Below are positions 6,551-6,835 of a stretch of DNA of 6,835 bases, one piece after another (position 1 is the stretch's first letter; each line of letters starts with the position of its first letter). Origin of the DNA: an uncultured Polaribacter sp. (GTDB taxonomy: Bacteria > Bacteroidota > Bacteroidia > Flavobacteriales > Flavobacteriaceae); the NCBI GenBank assembly GCA_937936695.1, contig CALHCK010000028.1, positions 1 to 6,835 on the forward strand, in the 5' to 3' direction. The position numbers and the translations under genes are program-made. The notes under the pieces are model-generated. The model ran no database searches and had not been told where the DNA came from. It was given only the letters and a program-made list of their open reading frames with translations.

Positions 6551-6835
6551 TTATATAATCTTTTTTATAACTCTTAATTTATGGGTGTGTTTTTGTAAAT
6601 CAGCATTAAAAATACCACTATGGTCTAGTGTATCAATTCTTACTTTACCAAAGGAATGAATAATATTATAATCATTTAAAATAATACCAACATGTATAAT
6701 TTCTCCTTCCTCATTATCAAAAAATGCTAAATCTCCTATTTCGCTTTCCTCAATAAAACTGAGCACTTCTCCTTGAGTAGCTTGTTCTTTAACATCTCTA
6801 AAAAGTTGGTAACCACAAAGTTTATAAACCATTTG
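6551..6835 (-). CDS. NlpC/P60 (C40) cell-wall peptidase, C-terminal fragment (5' end beyond window)
   Basis: The frame is open from the right edge to TAA at 6551-6553, giving 94 visible residues that form the second half of an NlpC/P60 domain. These enzymes are Cys-His peptidases that cleave peptidoglycan stem peptides, usually at gamma-D-Glu-diamino acid bonds in the envelope. Visible signatures are a VYKLCGYQL helix (which normally follows the catalytic DCSGF motif), R-D then QA, GDLAFF, the catalytic His in HVGI (codon 6692-6694), and a second conserved His in IIHSFG. It ends in a basic HKLRVIKKII tail. The Met at 6832 should not be taken as the start: it lies inside the helix that follows the expected catalytic Cys, and the codon before it (Gln) is still in frame. 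The missing part should hold the Cys and probably a signal peptide and SH3-like domains. The gene is convergent with the TPR gene and shares its terminator. Confidence 0.88.
   Translation of the reverse strand, partial: QMVYKLCGYQLFRDVKEQATQGEVLSFIEESEIGDLAFFDNEEGEIIHVGIILNDYNIIHSFGKVRIDTLDHSGIFNADLQKHTHKLRVIKKII

Noticed and set aside
6551..6832. Complete 93-aa protein starting at the Met at 6832
   Set aside because: The frame continues to the window edge, and the Met falls within the helix after the expected catalytic Cys of an NlpC/P60 domain, so it is an internal residue of a longer protein.

Overview
The window is typical chromosomal housekeeping DNA from an AT-rich member of the Bacteroidota, most likely a Flavobacteriaceae-type organism. 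The reasons are the protein sequences (a ClpC beginning MDDNFSP, and a GyrA with Thr at the quinolone position and an acidic tail), AT-rich leaders without Shine-Dalgarno sequences, a TTG / TAnnTTTG-style promoter candidate, and a secreted TPR protein directly behind gyrA. I see no mobile element, CRISPR array, tRNA or rRNA, and no clear new multi-gene system.

Layout: (1) Positions 1-2447, minus strand: clpC, the Hsp100 unfoldase of the ClpCP protease. It is cut by the left edge about 30 residues before its expected end. It has no stop codon in the window, so a stop-dependent ORF search misses it although it fills the first third of the window. (2) Positions 2448-2724: a 277-bp divergent intergenic region holding candidate promoters for both clpC and gyrA, a sigma-54-like -24/-12 element facing clpC, and several short inverted repeats built on CAAT/ATTG. 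(3) Positions 2725-5232, plus strand: complete gyrA. (4) Positions 5250-6497, plus strand: an exported TPR-repeat protein of unknown function, 17 bp behind gyrA and probably co-transcribed. (5) Positions 6520-6549: a strong hairpin with T-runs on both strands, acting as a shared terminator between convergent genes. (6) Positions 6551-6835, minus strand: the C-terminal part of an NlpC/P60 (C40) cell-wall peptidase whose N-terminal half, including the catalytic Cys, lies beyond the right edge.

Functionally, ClpC (protein quality control) and GyrA (DNA supercoiling) are unrelated except for sharing a divergent control region. The TPR protein is envelope-directed by its signal peptide, so its link to gyrA looks transcriptional rather than mechanistic. 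The points most worth a second look are the structured control region between clpC and gyrA, the non-TPR insert in the gyrA-linked TPR protein, and the loss of one predicted phospho-arginine contact in the ClpC N-domain.
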